Positions 41,901-50,533 of a DNA stretch of 64,000 bases are shown in pieces (position 1 is the first letter of the stretch; each line of letters begins with the position of its first letter). Source of the stretch: an uncultured Eubacteriales bacterium (GTDB lineage Bacteria > Bacillota > Clostridia > Christensenellales > UMGS416); the NCBI GenBank assembly GCA_900542005.1, contig UQLW01000003.1, forward strand, positions 1 through 64,000, read 5' to 3'. Both the position numbers and the translations under genes were made by a program. Below the pieces are notes generated by a model. It did no database searches and was not told where the DNA came from. It saw only the letters and a program-made list of their open reading frames with translations.

Positions 41901-42557
41901 CAGAAGGAGATGGAAAAGCTGCGCCGAAGCATCCGTGCCTTGGGGCCGGTCAACGTGCAGGCCATCGAGGAATACGCCCAGGTGAAGGACCAATATGAGG
42001 AATACCTGACCCAAAGCGGCGACCTGGTGCAGGCCAAGACGCGGCTGGAGGAGATGATCGGCCAGATTACCGGGGAGATGGAAAAGCTCTTCCGGGACAG
42101 CTTTGAACGGCTGAATGCCTATTTCGGTGAAACCTTCCGGGCGCTGTTTGGCGGCGGACAGGCCTTCATTAAGCTGGAGGATGAAGGGAATATCCTGGAG
42201 TCGGGCATTGATATGCATGTGCAGCCCCCGGGCAAGAAGCTGCAGCTTTTGACGCTGCTCTCCGGCGGCGAGCGGGCGCTGACCGCGATCGCCCTGCTCT
42301 TTGCCATGCTCCGGCTGAAGCCCACGCCCTTTTGCATCCTGGATGAGATTGAGGCGGCCCTGGATGAAGCCAATATTTCCCACTTTACCGATTATGTGCG
42401 CGGCTATGCGCAAAAGACCCAGTTTGTCATCATTACCCACCGGAAGAGCACCATGGAATGCTGCGATACCCTTTATGGCGTGACGATGCAGGAGAAGGGC
42501 GTATCCAAGATGATCCATGTGCGCATGAGCGATATTATCGAACAGGAGGTTTCCTGA
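38976..42557 (+). CDS. smc: Chromosome segregation ATPase SMC
   Basis: Condensin core subunit of 1193 residues. The start is the TTG at 38976, after AAGGAGGAG and overlapping the rnc stop (TTGA). Head halves: Walker A VGPNGSGKSN near residue 31, and at the C-terminus signature LLSGGERALTAIALLF and Walker B FCILDEIEAALDEAN. Between them are two long Gln/Glu/Arg-rich coiled coils around a hinge near residues 510-680 (GGSMTGGSI). Neighbours rnc and ftsY are the usual Firmicutes arrangement. Confidence 0.95.
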   Translation: MKLKRLELFGFKSFADRTVIEFDQGITGVVGPNGSGKSNISDAVRWVLGEQSAKSLRGGRMEDIIFGGSEKRKPLAYCEVSLIFDNEDRTLAIEYAEVAVTRRVYRSGDSEYFINRAACRLRDVVDLFRDSGIGREGYSIIGQGRVDEVLSNKPEDRRNIFHEAAGIMKFRARKEEAERNLAHTQANLTRITDIMQVMESQIGPLKQQSENARTYLKLSERLKQLEVNRFIGEYERLKGQDEETGRRLAQMEGVLAQQQAELEQRQQELDAGNSQLGQLETAWTQSQQQQAMLQGELSELEANRQVSEERRGFLAQERERLEQARRASLDKAAALREEAAQRQNALDDSGEARSLMKQKIAREEQALAELDGRIASGEADLEAQKQQAMEALGRLGDVKSALSRMEGQRHAMAERQQQVADQLKRGEASEQSWQQLTDETRQGVAALTEQIEAAGRQLAEAEARRAETAQKLQRLAQSAAQLREEQREARTRLNMLENMKRDYEGFNNTVKSLLKDARRDERLGGCVEAVVAEIVKVPQSYLLAVETALGAASQHVITRDEQAAKQLIGHLRARQYGRATFLPLTAIQGRSLSAAERSRLPQEGLCGVASELVECEAKYRNVVDNLLGRTLIARDLDAAIALSKACRSSLRVVTLQGDVMNPGGSMTGGSIRARVTSVLGRDQEIEQTQARLQQTADRLEQLEESQQRGKSLAAGMDETLAQLRQQAHTLEIDLAREKERLDKAQANTDRHIRERQELEAEQSRLAASLEDLACRMAAVENDGEAIEAGSQDYQQAMAQRQREINLLREQRDEAVDHLGMLRASAMADERDRAAVLAQIERDRQEAEAHEAAATEAQRQAEENERRREQLKAEDERRARQAQQCQAQLDEAMRQTEQLQQQREGHRQRLSGLSAQLRSLEQENLKASQRQYEIKAQGERIQRELESLQNRIWELYELTYVNALPLRDDTLMGEEAQKEMEKLRRSIRALGPVNVQAIEEYAQVKDQYEEYLTQSGDLVQAKTRLEEMIGQITGEMEKLFRDSFERLNAYFGETFRALFGGGQAFIKLEDEGNILESGIDMHVQPPGKKLQLLTLLSGGERALTAIALLFAMLRLKPTPFCILDEIEAALDEANISHFTDYVRGYAQKTQFVIITHRKSTMECCDTLYGVTMQEKGVSKMIHVRMSDIIEQEVS

Positions 42558-43471
42558 TGGAAAAGGAGAAAAGGGGATTCTTTGCCCGCATCAAGGAGGG
42601 CCTGACGAAAACCCGCGAGCAGCTGACGCAGCGGGTGGAGGAGCTGGTACACTATTACAAGGAGATTGACGACGACTTCTTTGATGAGCTGACCGATATC
42701 CTGGTGGCCTCCGATCTGGGCGTGAACAGTGCGGTCGACCTGGTGGAGCGGGTGCGCGCCAAGGTGAAGGCGCAGAAGATTGGGCGGCCGGAAGCCATCC
42801 ATCAGTTGATTCGGGAGGCGATTGTCGAGCAGCTGGGGGAGAGCAGGCCCCTTGAGCTGCCCAGCGGCAGCGTGATCCTGATGGTCGGCGTCAACGGCAC
42901 GGGGAAGACTACCACGGCCGGCAAGCTGGCGGCCAAATATAAGGCGGAGGGTAAAACCGTCCTGCTGGCGGCGGCCGATACCTTCCGGGCCGCGGCGGCC
43001 GACCAGCTGGAGGTATGGAGCCAGCGGGCCGGCGTACCCATGGTGCGCCACGGGGAGGGCGCCGACCCGGCCAGCGTGGTCTATGACGCCATCGCCTCGC
43101 AGAAGGCCCATCATACGGATCTGCTCATCTGCGACACCGCCGGCCGGCTGCACAACAAGAAGAACCTGATGGCCGAGCTGGAAAAGATCTGCCGCATCGT
43201 GGAGCGGGAACGGGAGGGCGGCGTGACCGAAACCTGGCTGGTGGTGGACGCCACCACCGGACAGAACGGCCTCTCCCAGGCCCGGCTCTTTGCAGAGGCC
43301 GCCCATATCACCGGTATTGTCCTGACCAAGCTGGATGGTACGGCCAAGGGCGGCGTGGTCGTGGCCATTGCCCGGGAGTTGGGTGTGCCGGTCCGGTTTA
43401 TCGGCGTGGGCGAAAAGCTGGAGGATCTGCAGCCCTTTGATGCCGAGGCCTTTGCCCAGGCGATCCTGTAA
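42557..43471 (+). CDS. ftsY: Signal recognition particle receptor FtsY
   Basis: SRP receptor GTPase, 304 residues, lacking a long acidic A domain. The NG domain is clear: G1 GVNGTGKTTTAGKLA near residue 111, ADTFRAAAADQL, G3 CDTAGR and G4 TKLDGTAKGG near 258. The ATG shares its first base with the smc stop (TGATG), with an AGGAGG site upstream inside smc. It ends the rnc-smc-ftsY set. Confidence 0.95.
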   Translation: MEKEKRGFFARIKEGLTKTREQLTQRVEELVHYYKEIDDDFFDELTDILVASDLGVNSAVDLVERVRAKVKAQKIGRPEAIHQLIREAIVEQLGESRPLELPSGSVILMVGVNGTGKTTTAGKLAAKYKAEGKTVLLAAADTFRAAAADQLEVWSQRAGVPMVRHGEGADPASVVYDAIASQKAHHTDLLICDTAGRLHNKKNLMAELEKICRIVEREREGGVTETWLVVDATTGQNGLSQARLFAEAAHITGIVLTKLDGTAKGGVVVAIARELGVPVRFIGVGEKLEDLQPFDAEAFAQAIL

Positions 43472-43541
43472 TTCCCCAGGCGGGGCGAAAAAGGACGGCG
43501 CCCCTGCGGATACGAACAGCAGCAGGAAAACCATGCAGCCT

Positions 43542-43586
43542 AAAAAGGGCCTTCCATCAACCTGCGATTGACGGAAGGCCCTTTTT
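43542..43586. terminator. Bidirectional terminator between ftsY and the MerR gene
   Basis: AAAAAGGGCCTTCC and GGAAGGCCCTTTTT, with additional TCAA/TTGA pairing inside. It suits both convergent genes. Confidence 0.88.
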
Positions 43587-43612
43587 CTATGCCATAAATA
43601 GGGATATGCGCC

Positions 43613-44440
43613 TTAGGCATCCGGGCGCGGGGGATGGCCTGCCGGGGCGGATTCGGCATTGGGCAAGAGGGGAAGCTGAATCTGATAGGTCCACTGCAGG
43701 ACGCCGGAAAGAATAACAAGTTCCAGGGAAAAGGATGGCGCGGCGCCGTATTGAGCCCGGGCCGCCTGAAGCATCTGTTCCAATACCTGCATCCTGTCCT
43801 CCTCCGTGCAGCTGGCGCAAAGGTAGGGCCCCGCCGGAATGCGCGTCAATCCCTCCAGGCTGGGATACCGGCTGCAGATGGCGAACAGCCGGGAGGATTC
43901 GGCACAGCGATAGACGCCGGCGGCGTCTTCCAGCGCATACTGCTGGCGGGATCCGGCCCCCAGCTGATCGTAAAAGGGCGCAAGATAATTCCAGAGCGTT
44001 TCCAGGGAAGGCTCGGCGGGTTCCTGGGAAAGCACAACGATGCGTTCGGGCAGCTGCTGCACAAATAATCCACCCCGCGCCTGGGCGGATGAACGCTTGC
44101 TTTCATATGCCTGCCTTGCCCGGGCAATTCTGGAACGCGCGGCGTGAAGCTGGGCGATCCTCGCATCGGCCTTGGCCTCGGCCTGCCGCAGCAGGCCGAT
44201 CAGCTCCTCCAGCTGGCTGCAAGCCAGAATTTGCTGAATCTCCTGCAGGGAAAGCTCCATACAGCGCAGCGCCTGTACCGTGTTCAGACGCACGATATCC
44301 TGGCGGGTATAATATCGGTAACCGGACCATTCGTCACGCTGTGACGGCGTGATGAGCCCAATGCGGTCATAGTGCCGCAGCGTTTCAGTGGTCATGCCGG
44401 TTAGCCGGGCTGCCTGGCCAATGGTTAAACAATCTTTCAT
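43613..44440 (-). CDS. MerR-family transcriptional regulator
   Basis: 275 residues from the ATG at 44440, with AGGGAGGAA upstream; the frame is open 13 codons further. The MerR helix-turn-helix opens TIGQAARLTGMTTETLRHYDRIGLI and the wing contains SGYRYYTRQDI, then a dimerisation helix to about residue 110. The C-terminal 150 residues form an effector-binding-like part with a CAESSRLFAICSRYPSLEG stretch; ligand unknown. It faces the DUF4097-like gene, whose promoter has a MerR-type layout. Confidence 0.85.
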   Translation of the reverse strand: MKDCLTIGQAARLTGMTTETLRHYDRIGLITPSQRDEWSGYRYYTRQDIVRLNTVQALRCMELSLQEIQQILACSQLEELIGLLRQAEAKADARIAQLHAARSRIARARQAYESKRSSAQARGGLFVQQLPERIVVLSQEPAEPSLETLWNYLAPFYDQLGAGSRQQYALEDAAGVYRCAESSRLFAICSRYPSLEGLTRIPAGPYLCASCTEEDRMQVLEQMLQAARAQYGAAPSFSLELVILSGVLQWTYQIQLPLLPNAESAPAGHPPRPDA

Positions 44441-44459
44441 GGATGGGCAAATTCCTCCC

Positions 44460-44490
44460 TTGACTTTTGTGTTGCACAAAGGTCTAGAAT
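44460..44490 (+). promoter_or_regulatory. MerR-type promoter and operator
   Basis: TTGACT (44460-44465) and TAGAAT (44485-44490) are separated by 19 bases, the over-long spacer typical of MerR-activated promoters. Within it lies a perfect dyad TTTGTG-TTG-CACAAA (44466-44480). It points at the lipoprotein gene and lies 20 bases before the divergent regulator, so activation plus autoregulation is likely. Confidence 0.75.
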
Positions 44491-44575
44491 ACGATTGTAG
44501 CAGCCTTACCCTGAAAGGGCAAGGGCCTCAGGCAGGGTAGCGATCAGCTTTATGCGTAGTATGAAGGAGGACAGC

Positions 44576-45250
44576 ATGAAAAAATACGGAATCCTATTGG
44601 GGGCCGGCGCGCTGCTGTGTGCGCTGTGCCTGGCGGGGTGCTCAGGGCAGCAGGAGACCTATGAGACGCAAACCTACAGCGTTGAGGCCGCGCAGATTGA
44701 AGCCATTGAGATCGATGTCGCAGACCGAAAAATCGCCGTTGCCTACTCGCCGGATGACCAGATCCATCTTACCTACTATGAAAGCAGCCGGCAGCAGTAT
44801 GATATCGAGGCGCAGGACGGCGTGCTGACCCTGCGCAGCGCGGACGATAAGCAGTGGACGGACTTTATTGGCGGGAAGCCGGAACGCACCTATCGGACCA
44901 TCACGCTGGAGCTTCCCCGGACGCTGGAGGCCTCGCTCTCGCTAAAGACAACCAACGAAGACCTCCAGCTTCCCGCCCTTTCCCTATATGGGGATCTGCT
45001 GGTCGCCGTGAACCAGGGCGGCATTGAGATGGAAGCCGTGGAATGCGGCGGGGACATCCAGCTGGAGGCGAAAAACGGGGATATCAAAGGGCGCCTGGTG
45101 GGCAGTTACGATGACTATACGATCATAAGCCAGGCAAAAAAGGGAGAGAACAGCCTGCCGGAGAGCAAGGATGGCGGCAGCCACAGGCTGACGGTCAGGA
45201 CAAACAATGGGGATATTCAGCTGGCGCTTGCCGTGCCTGAAAATCCCTGA
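44576..45250 (+). CDS. Lipoprotein, DUF4097-like
   Basis: A 224-residue exported protein. Signal with lipobox (CLAGC) places the modified cysteine at residue 20. The rest is a regular beta-strand pattern with short repeats (SLKTTNEDLQL, VNQGGIEMEAVECGGDIQLEAKNGDI) like the DUF4097 right-handed beta-helix proteins of Firmicutes, which often accompany envelope-stress regulators. The ATG at 44576 follows AAGGAGG. Probably the target of the divergent MerR regulator. Function unknown. Confidence 0.78.
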   Translation: MKKYGILLGAGALLCALCLAGCSGQQETYETQTYSVEAAQIEAIEIDVADRKIAVAYSPDDQIHLTYYESSRQQYDIEAQDGVLTLRSADDKQWTDFIGGKPERTYRTITLELPRTLEASLSLKTTNEDLQLPALSLYGDLLVAVNQGGIEMEAVECGGDIQLEAKNGDIKGRLVGSYDDYTIISQAKKGENSLPESKDGGSHRLTVRTNNGDIQLALAVPENP

Positions 45251-45306
45251 AGCCCTTCGCGCTGAAAGCGGGGGCAGAGCAGCGGGCTGAATGGAGCATA
45301 GCGGGT

Positions 45307-45335
45307 AAAAGGCGGCGGATATCTGCCGCCTTTTG
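45307..45335 (+). terminator. Intrinsic terminator after the lipoprotein gene
   Basis: AAAAGGCGGC and GCCGCCTTTT around eight bases. Confidence 0.8.
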
Positions 45336-45485
45336 CTTTGTACAGCGGCTATAGGCTCCATGAATAAACTTTTTTTGTAAAAATATCAAGTGGACCTGAC
45401 TTTTTTCCCAGTTTTTACGTCATATGATTGACGCGCAGCTGCGGAGGCGTAAAAGGCGGCTGCCGATTCAAAGCGGAGGTATGGG

Positions 45486-46673
45486 ATGAGCGGAAAAAAG
45501 TGGCGGGTTGCGGCTGCGGCGTTTGCGTTGGCGGCAGCCATGGCTGGGTGCGCCGGCCAGGGGACGGCCGTATATGTTCAGCCGGTGGGAAAGCTGGCTG
45601 GGGCCAGCGTGCTGTCGGCGAACGACCGGTTTCCCGGCGTGGTGGCGGCCGAAAACGTGATTGAAATCAAGCGTGACGAGGACAAGACGGTGGCAGAGCT
45701 GCTGGTCAAGGCAGGGGACGCCGTCGAGGAGGGGCAGGAGCTGTTCCGGTATGATACGGATCAGCTGAAGCTCAAGCTGGACAAGGAAAAGCTGGAGCTG
45801 GAGCAGCTGGAGGCCAAGATTGAGAACAGCCAGGCCCAGATCGCGGAGCTGGAGAAGGAGCGGAAAAAGGCCGCGGAAGGGGAGAAGCTCCAATATACCG
45901 TGGAGATTCAGTCGCTGCAGGTGGAGCTGAAGGAGGCGGAGCTCAACAAGAGCGCCAAGGCCAGCGAGATCAAGGCCTCGGAGGATATCCTTGCCCATGC
46001 GGCGGTGGTTTCGCCAGCGGCGGGCCGCGTCCAGGCCGTCAACGAAAACGGGACGGACAGCTATGGGAACCCGGCCGCCTATATCACCATCCAGCAGACC
46101 GGCACCTACCGGATAAAGGGCTCCCTGGGCGAGCTGCAGCGGGGAAGCCTTCAGGAGGGCAGCCGTATGCGGATCTATTCCCGCATGGATGAGGACCAAA
46201 CGTGGATGGGCACGGTAACCCTGGTGGATTATGAAAGCCCTGCCGATAACAGCGGAATTACGGCTATGCGCGGCTTTGTGGCGGAGGATGCCACGACAAC
46301 GGCCAGCAAATATCCCTTTTATGTTGAGCTGGACAGCACAGAAGGGCTGATCCTGGGCCAGCATGTCTATCTTTCGCTGGATACCGGCGAGGCGGATCCC
46401 GCAGCACTGCGGCTTGGCGCAGCCTTTTTGTGCGCGGAGGAATCGGGCGCCTTTTATGTATGGGCTGACCGCAACGGACGCCTGGAAAAGAGGACGGTCA
46501 CCGTTGGGGCGTACGACCCGGCTACAGATACCTATCCCATCACCGAGGGGCTGACGGAGCAGGATTATATCGCCTTCCCCGAGGAGGGGCTGTGCCATGC
46601 GGGGGCGGCCACCACCCGGGAGGTGCCGTCGAGCGCCGCCGCGACCGCCGCCCCGGAAAGCGTGGTGGAATGA
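45486..46673 (+). CDS. Efflux adaptor (HlyD/MacA-like) lipoprotein
   Basis: 395 residues. Signal peptide with lipobox AMAGC anchors it outside the membrane. It has an N-terminal beta half, a charged coiled coil at about 90-165 (KLDKEKLELEQLEAKIE), a lipoyl-like second half (VVSPAAGRVQAVNENG) and beta-barrel domains after it. This is the layout of periplasmic-adaptor-type proteins of MacAB or YknXYZ exporters. First gene of a four-gene operon; its stop overlaps the ATPase gene (ATGA). Confidence 0.85.
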   Translation: MSGKKWRVAAAAFALAAAMAGCAGQGTAVYVQPVGKLAGASVLSANDRFPGVVAAENVIEIKRDEDKTVAELLVKAGDAVEEGQELFRYDTDQLKLKLDKEKLELEQLEAKIENSQAQIAELEKERKKAAEGEKLQYTVEIQSLQVELKEAELNKSAKASEIKASEDILAHAAVVSPAAGRVQAVNENGTDSYGNPAAYITIQQTGTYRIKGSLGELQRGSLQEGSRMRIYSRMDEDQTWMGTVTLVDYESPADNSGITAMRGFVAEDATTTASKYPFYVELDSTEGLILGQHVYLSLDTGEADPAALRLGAAFLCAEESGAFYVWADRNGRLEKRTVTVGAYDPATDTYPITEGLTEQDYIAFPEEGLCHAGAATTREVPSSAAATAAPESVVE

Positions 46674-47365
46674 TGGAGATTTTACAGCTCAAGGATGTAT
46701 GCAAGGACTATTACCAGGGCAAGGAGCCGGTGCCCGTGCTGAAACATATCGATCTGACGGTGGAAAAGGGAGAATACCTGGCCATCATGGGCCCCTCCGG
46801 CTCGGGGAAAACCACGCTCATGAATATCATCGGGTGCCTGGATCTGCCCACCTCCGGCCAGTATATGCTGAATCAGCAGGATATAAAGGAGCTTTCAGAC
46901 GACGCGTTGGCCGAGATACGCAACCGGTCCATCGGCTTTGTATTCCAGAATTTCTATCTGCTTCCCAAGATGAACGCGCTGGATAACGTAGCGCTGCCGC
47001 TGCTGTATGCCGGGGTGCCCCTTAAGGAGCGGCGCGCCCGGGCAGCCGAGGCGCTGAAGGCGGTGGCGCTGGAGGACCGGATGGATTTTATGCCCAACCA
47101 GCTTTCGGGCGGCCAGTGCCAGCGGGTGGCGATTGCCCGGGCGATTGTGGCACAGCCGGCGCTGCTTCTGGCCGACGAGCCGACCGGCGCGCTGGATACC
47201 CATTCAGGGCAGCAGATTATGGAAATCTTCCGGCAGCTTAGCGGCCAGGGTATGACCATTATCATGATTACCCATGAGCCGGGGATCGCCGCCTGTGCGG
47301 ACAGGGTTTACCATATCCTCGATGGCGAACTTCTTGTGGAAGGAGGCGGCGCTCATGAAGCGTAA
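46670..47365 (+). CDS. ABC transporter ATP-binding protein (MacB/LolD type)
   Basis: 231 residues. Walker A MGPSGSGKTT near residue 40, Q-loop FQNFYLLPKM, signature LSGGQCQRVAIARA and Walker B LLLADEPTGALD are complete. The length and these loops match the mechanotransmission-type ATPases partnered with FtsX-like permeases. It overlaps genes on both sides (ATGA at the start, ten bases with the second adaptor), a tightly coupled operon. Confidence 0.92.
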   Translation: MMEILQLKDVCKDYYQGKEPVPVLKHIDLTVEKGEYLAIMGPSGSGKTTLMNIIGCLDLPTSGQYMLNQQDIKELSDDALAEIRNRSIGFVFQNFYLLPKMNALDNVALPLLYAGVPLKERRARAAEALKAVALEDRMDFMPNQLSGGQCQRVAIARAIVAQPALLLADEPTGALDTHSGQQIMEIFRQLSGQGMTIIMITHEPGIAACADRVYHILDGELLVEGGGAHEA

Positions 47366-49163
47366 AGGGAAAGGCAGGCGGATACTCTGGCTGGCCGCCT
47401 CGGTGATAGCGGCGCTGGCCCTGTGCGGCGGCGTGGGATACTATGTCCGGCGCGGCAGCGCCGAGCCGGTCAGCGTCTACTCCTTCTCCGATATCGGGAT
47501 GACCGAATACTGGGGCGATAACAAGGAAAGCGACGGGATGGTGACGGCCGACCGTGTGCAAACCGTCTATCTATCCGAAACCCAGCGCATCAAGCAGGTC
47601 ATGGTGCAGCAGGGGGATACGGTAAAAAAGGGCGATGTGCTGGTTCGCTTTGACACCACGCTATCGGAGCTGGAGCTGGAGCGTAAGCGCCTGGATGTAG
47701 AGAAGCTGAAGCTAAAAATGGAGCAGGCCCAGGAACGCCTGAAGGAGATTAACCGGATGGTGCCTATGGCCATTCCGGCGTCCCGGCCCAATATGGACGT
47801 CCCCGGAGGGGATGACGGGGTTCCGCTGTCGGGCAAATTCCAGATTATCAGCCCGGACAGCTATGACGGCAGCAGCCCGGAGCAGCCCATTGTCTGCTGG
47901 ATTGGCCGCAACACCCTGGTGGACGACGGGCTGTTCGCAAGCCTCCATGACACGGCCCGGCGCCTCCAGGCGCTGAAGCCGGCGGCGCCGGCCTCCGGGG
48001 GCAACCCTGAAGGCACGACTGCGGCGGCGGATACCAGCCCCGCAACGCCGACGGCTACGCCCACGGCCGGGCCTACCCAGCCGGAGCCGACGGGCGAGCC
48101 TACGCTGCCGCCGGAAACCACGCCTGTACCGCCGGAAACTACGCCTGTGCCGCCAGAAACCACGCCTGCACCGCCGGAAACCACGCCCAGCGGCCCGGAA
48201 GAGACGCCAAAGCCCGTTGAGGTGAGGGAGTTCTATGTGATTTTCAAAATGACAGGTCAGGATATGTCCAAGGGCGGGACCCAGACCTGGCAGGGGTTAT
48301 GGATCACCGCGGACAACGGCAGCTATGGATTCCGCCTTTTCGATGCGTCGGCTGTCGCCGATCCTTCGCTGGAGGAGCCCTCCATACCGGATATAGACTG
48401 GGGAGGTTCCATGAACAGCGGCTATACGGCCAAGCAGATTCAGCAGATGCGGGTGGAGCAGGAAAAGGAGATCCGTGAGCTGGAATTCAGCTTAAAAATG
48501 GCGGAAGCCGAGTACAAGATCATGCAGACAGAGGTGGCCGACGGCGAGGTGGTGGCCCGCTTCGACGGTACTGTCGTATCGCTGCTGCCGGAAGCGGAAG
48601 CCAAGGCCCAGACGCAGCCCTTCATCAAGGTGTCGGGCGGCGGCGGATTCTATATTCAGGGCGCGGTCAGCGAGCTGGACCGTGAGGGACTGAAACCCGG
48701 CCAGACCGTAACGGTAAACGACTGGAACACCGGCGCGACGCTGACGGCTACCGTGGATTCGGTGAGCGACTATCCGGTAAGCGGCGCCCAGGGCTACCGG
48801 GGGATGGGGAATCCCAATGCCTCCTACTACCCCTTCACGGTATTCATCGACGGCAGCGAGAACCTGATGGAGGGAAGCTATGTGGGCATTACCTACGCGG
48901 CCGGGCAGGGGCAGAGCGGTATCTACCTTCAGAATGCCTTCCTGCGCACCGAGCAGGGCCGCAGCTATGTTTTTGTAGCGGGGGCGGAGGGAAGGCTGGA
49001 AAAGCGGTATGTTACAACGGGCAAGACGCTGTGGGGGGAGAGCACCGAGATCCTTTCAGGGCTTGATGCAGCCGACCGGCTGGCCTTCCCCTATGGAAAG
49101 AATGTCACCGAAGGGGCCCCCACCCAAGAGGGCAGCATAGCCGACCTGTACAGCGCATATTGA
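47355..49163 (+). CDS. Second efflux adaptor with large proline/threonine-rich insert
   Basis: 602 residues. An N-terminal membrane anchor (LWLAASVIAALALCGGVGYY) is followed by a biotinyl-lipoyl-like start and a first coiled-coil arm (about 95-135). A long insert of about 230 residues then includes PETTPVPPETTP-like repeats before the second arm (about 380-410), the lipoyl remainder and beta-barrel domains. Splitting of the coiled-coil hairpin by such an insert is unusual. Lies between the ATPase and permease, so it serves the same exporter. Confidence 0.8.
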   Translation: MKRKGKGRRILWLAASVIAALALCGGVGYYVRRGSAEPVSVYSFSDIGMTEYWGDNKESDGMVTADRVQTVYLSETQRIKQVMVQQGDTVKKGDVLVRFDTTLSELELERKRLDVEKLKLKMEQAQERLKEINRMVPMAIPASRPNMDVPGGDDGVPLSGKFQIISPDSYDGSSPEQPIVCWIGRNTLVDDGLFASLHDTARRLQALKPAAPASGGNPEGTTAAADTSPATPTATPTAGPTQPEPTGEPTLPPETTPVPPETTPVPPETTPAPPETTPSGPEETPKPVEVREFYVIFKMTGQDMSKGGTQTWQGLWITADNGSYGFRLFDASAVADPSLEEPSIPDIDWGGSMNSGYTAKQIQQMRVEQEKEIRELEFSLKMAEAEYKIMQTEVADGEVVARFDGTVVSLLPEAEAKAQTQPFIKVSGGGGFYIQGAVSELDREGLKPGQTVTVNDWNTGATLTATVDSVSDYPVSGAQGYRGMGNPNASYYPFTVFIDGSENLMEGSYVGITYAAGQGQSGIYLQNAFLRTEQGRSYVFVAGAEGRLEKRYVTTGKTLWGESTEILSGLDAADRLAFPYGKNVTEGAPTQEGSIADLYSAY

Positions 49164-49173
49164 GGAGGCAGCG

Positions 49174-50427
49174 ATGAAGGAAAATATCCGTCTGGCCTTT
49201 CAGGGCATATGGGGCCATAAGCTGCGTTCCCTGTTGACCATGCTGGGCATCATTATCGGTATCGCGGCGATTATCACCATTGTATCCACGATCAAAGGCA
49301 CCAATGAGCAGATTAAAAAGAACCTGATCGGCGCCGGCAACAATGTCGTCACCATCCAGCTCAACCAGGATGGCGCGCCCTATGAGATGGGCTACCAGCC
49401 CCTGCCCGAGGGCGTCCGCCTGATCACCGAGGAAACCCGGGCAGAGATTGAGAAGATCGCCGGCGCCCAGCGGGCCTCCCTCTATACCAAGCGGACCAGC
49501 GCCGACCAGGCCTACTACCAAAACACCGCCTTTACCGGCTCCATTTACGGCATCGACCGCAGCTATCTGGATGTCTATGGATACCAGATCCAATCCGGGC
49601 GCAGGTTCACGGAGGCGGATTATGCCGGCTACCGCAAGGTTGCGCTGATCGATGGCAAGACGGCCGGCACCCTGTTCGGCGGCGCTGACCCGCTGGGGAA
49701 GTGCGTTGAGCTGCAGGGCGACGTCTATATGGTGGTGGGCGTTGTCGCGTTGTCCAAGGATTTTACGCCCACCATCAACAGCATGCAGGATTATGCCCTC
49801 TATGCGGATCGCTCCGCAGGGTCTATCTTCCTGCCCCTGCCGGTATGGCCCACGGCCTATCGCTTTGACGAGCCACAAAGCGTGGCTGTCAAGGTGGCCA
49901 GCACCGACGTGATGGCCGCGGTGGGAAAGGAGGCCGCCGAGCTTCTGACCCAAAGGCAGATCGCCGGCATGGAGAGCGCCTTTGACTACCGCAGCCAGGA
50001 TATGCTGGAGCAGGCGGAGCAGCTGCAGCGGATGAGCCAATCGACCAACACGCAGCTGGTATGGATCGCCAGCATTTCCCTGCTGGTGGGCGGGATCGGT
50101 GTGATGAATATCATGCTGGTATCGGTGACAGAGCGTACCAGTGAAATTGGCCTGAAAAAGGCCATTGGCGCGAAAAAACGCCGGATTCGCCTGCAATTTC
50201 TGACGGAGGCCGCCGTGCTGACCAGCCTGGGCGGCGTGGCGGGCGTCATCAGCGGCGTCGGCCTGGCCGAGCTGATATCCAATATGATGGATATCCCGGT
50301 GGCCATCAGCATCCCGGCCATCCTCATCGCTGTGGTTTTCTCCACGCTGATCGGCATGATCTTCGGCCTGCTGCCAGCGGCCAAGGCGGCGAACTTGAAC
50401 CCCATCGAGGCGCTGCGCCGCGAATAG
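49174..50427 (+). CDS. ABC transporter permease (MacB/FtsX type)
   Basis: 417 residues. The first helix SLLTMLGIIIGIAAIITIVS is followed by a large extracytoplasmic domain (about 45-285) and then three helices, with the conserved GIMNIMLVSVTERTSEIGLKKAIGA-like stretch and the C-terminal AAKAANLNPIEALRRE. This is the MacB layout. With the ATPase it forms the exporter core. Substrate unknown: MacAB homologues move macrolides, peptides or lipoproteins. Confidence 0.9.
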   Translation: MKENIRLAFQGIWGHKLRSLLTMLGIIIGIAAIITIVSTIKGTNEQIKKNLIGAGNNVVTIQLNQDGAPYEMGYQPLPEGVRLITEETRAEIEKIAGAQRASLYTKRTSADQAYYQNTAFTGSIYGIDRSYLDVYGYQIQSGRRFTEADYAGYRKVALIDGKTAGTLFGGADPLGKCVELQGDVYMVVGVVALSKDFTPTINSMQDYALYADRSAGSIFLPLPVWPTAYRFDEPQSVAVKVASTDVMAAVGKEAAELLTQRQIAGMESAFDYRSQDMLEQAEQLQRMSQSTNTQLVWIASISLLVGGIGVMNIMLVSVTERTSEIGLKKAIGAKKRRIRLQFLTEAAVLTSLGGVAGVISGVGLAELISNMMDIPVAISIPAILIAVVFSTLIGMIFGLLPAAKAANLNPIEALRRE

Positions 50428-50452
50428 GCCTGCTGAGGGTCAGATAAACAAG

Positions 50453-50497
50453 AAGGGTTTGCCCGTCCCTGCCCATTGCAGGGGGCAAACCCTTTGA
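50453..50497. terminator. Bidirectional terminator between the permease and DUF3810 genes
   Basis: AAGGGTTTGCCC and GGGCAAACCCTT with an inner CCTG/CAGG pairing. Confidence 0.85.
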
Positions 50498-50533
50498 TTT
50501 GTGAAGCATCCGCAATATCCCGGCCGGCGTGCC

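Noticed and set aside
40515..42518. 667-codon minus-strand open frame within smc
   Set aside because: Antisense to the coiled-coil and head of SMC; low-complexity Leu/Gln composition is the mirror of the SMC repeats.
48100..48230. CRISPR-like or tandem DNA repeat in the second adaptor gene
   Set aside because: The repeated DNA is in frame and encodes PETTP-type protein repeats; there are no unique spacers between palindromic units.
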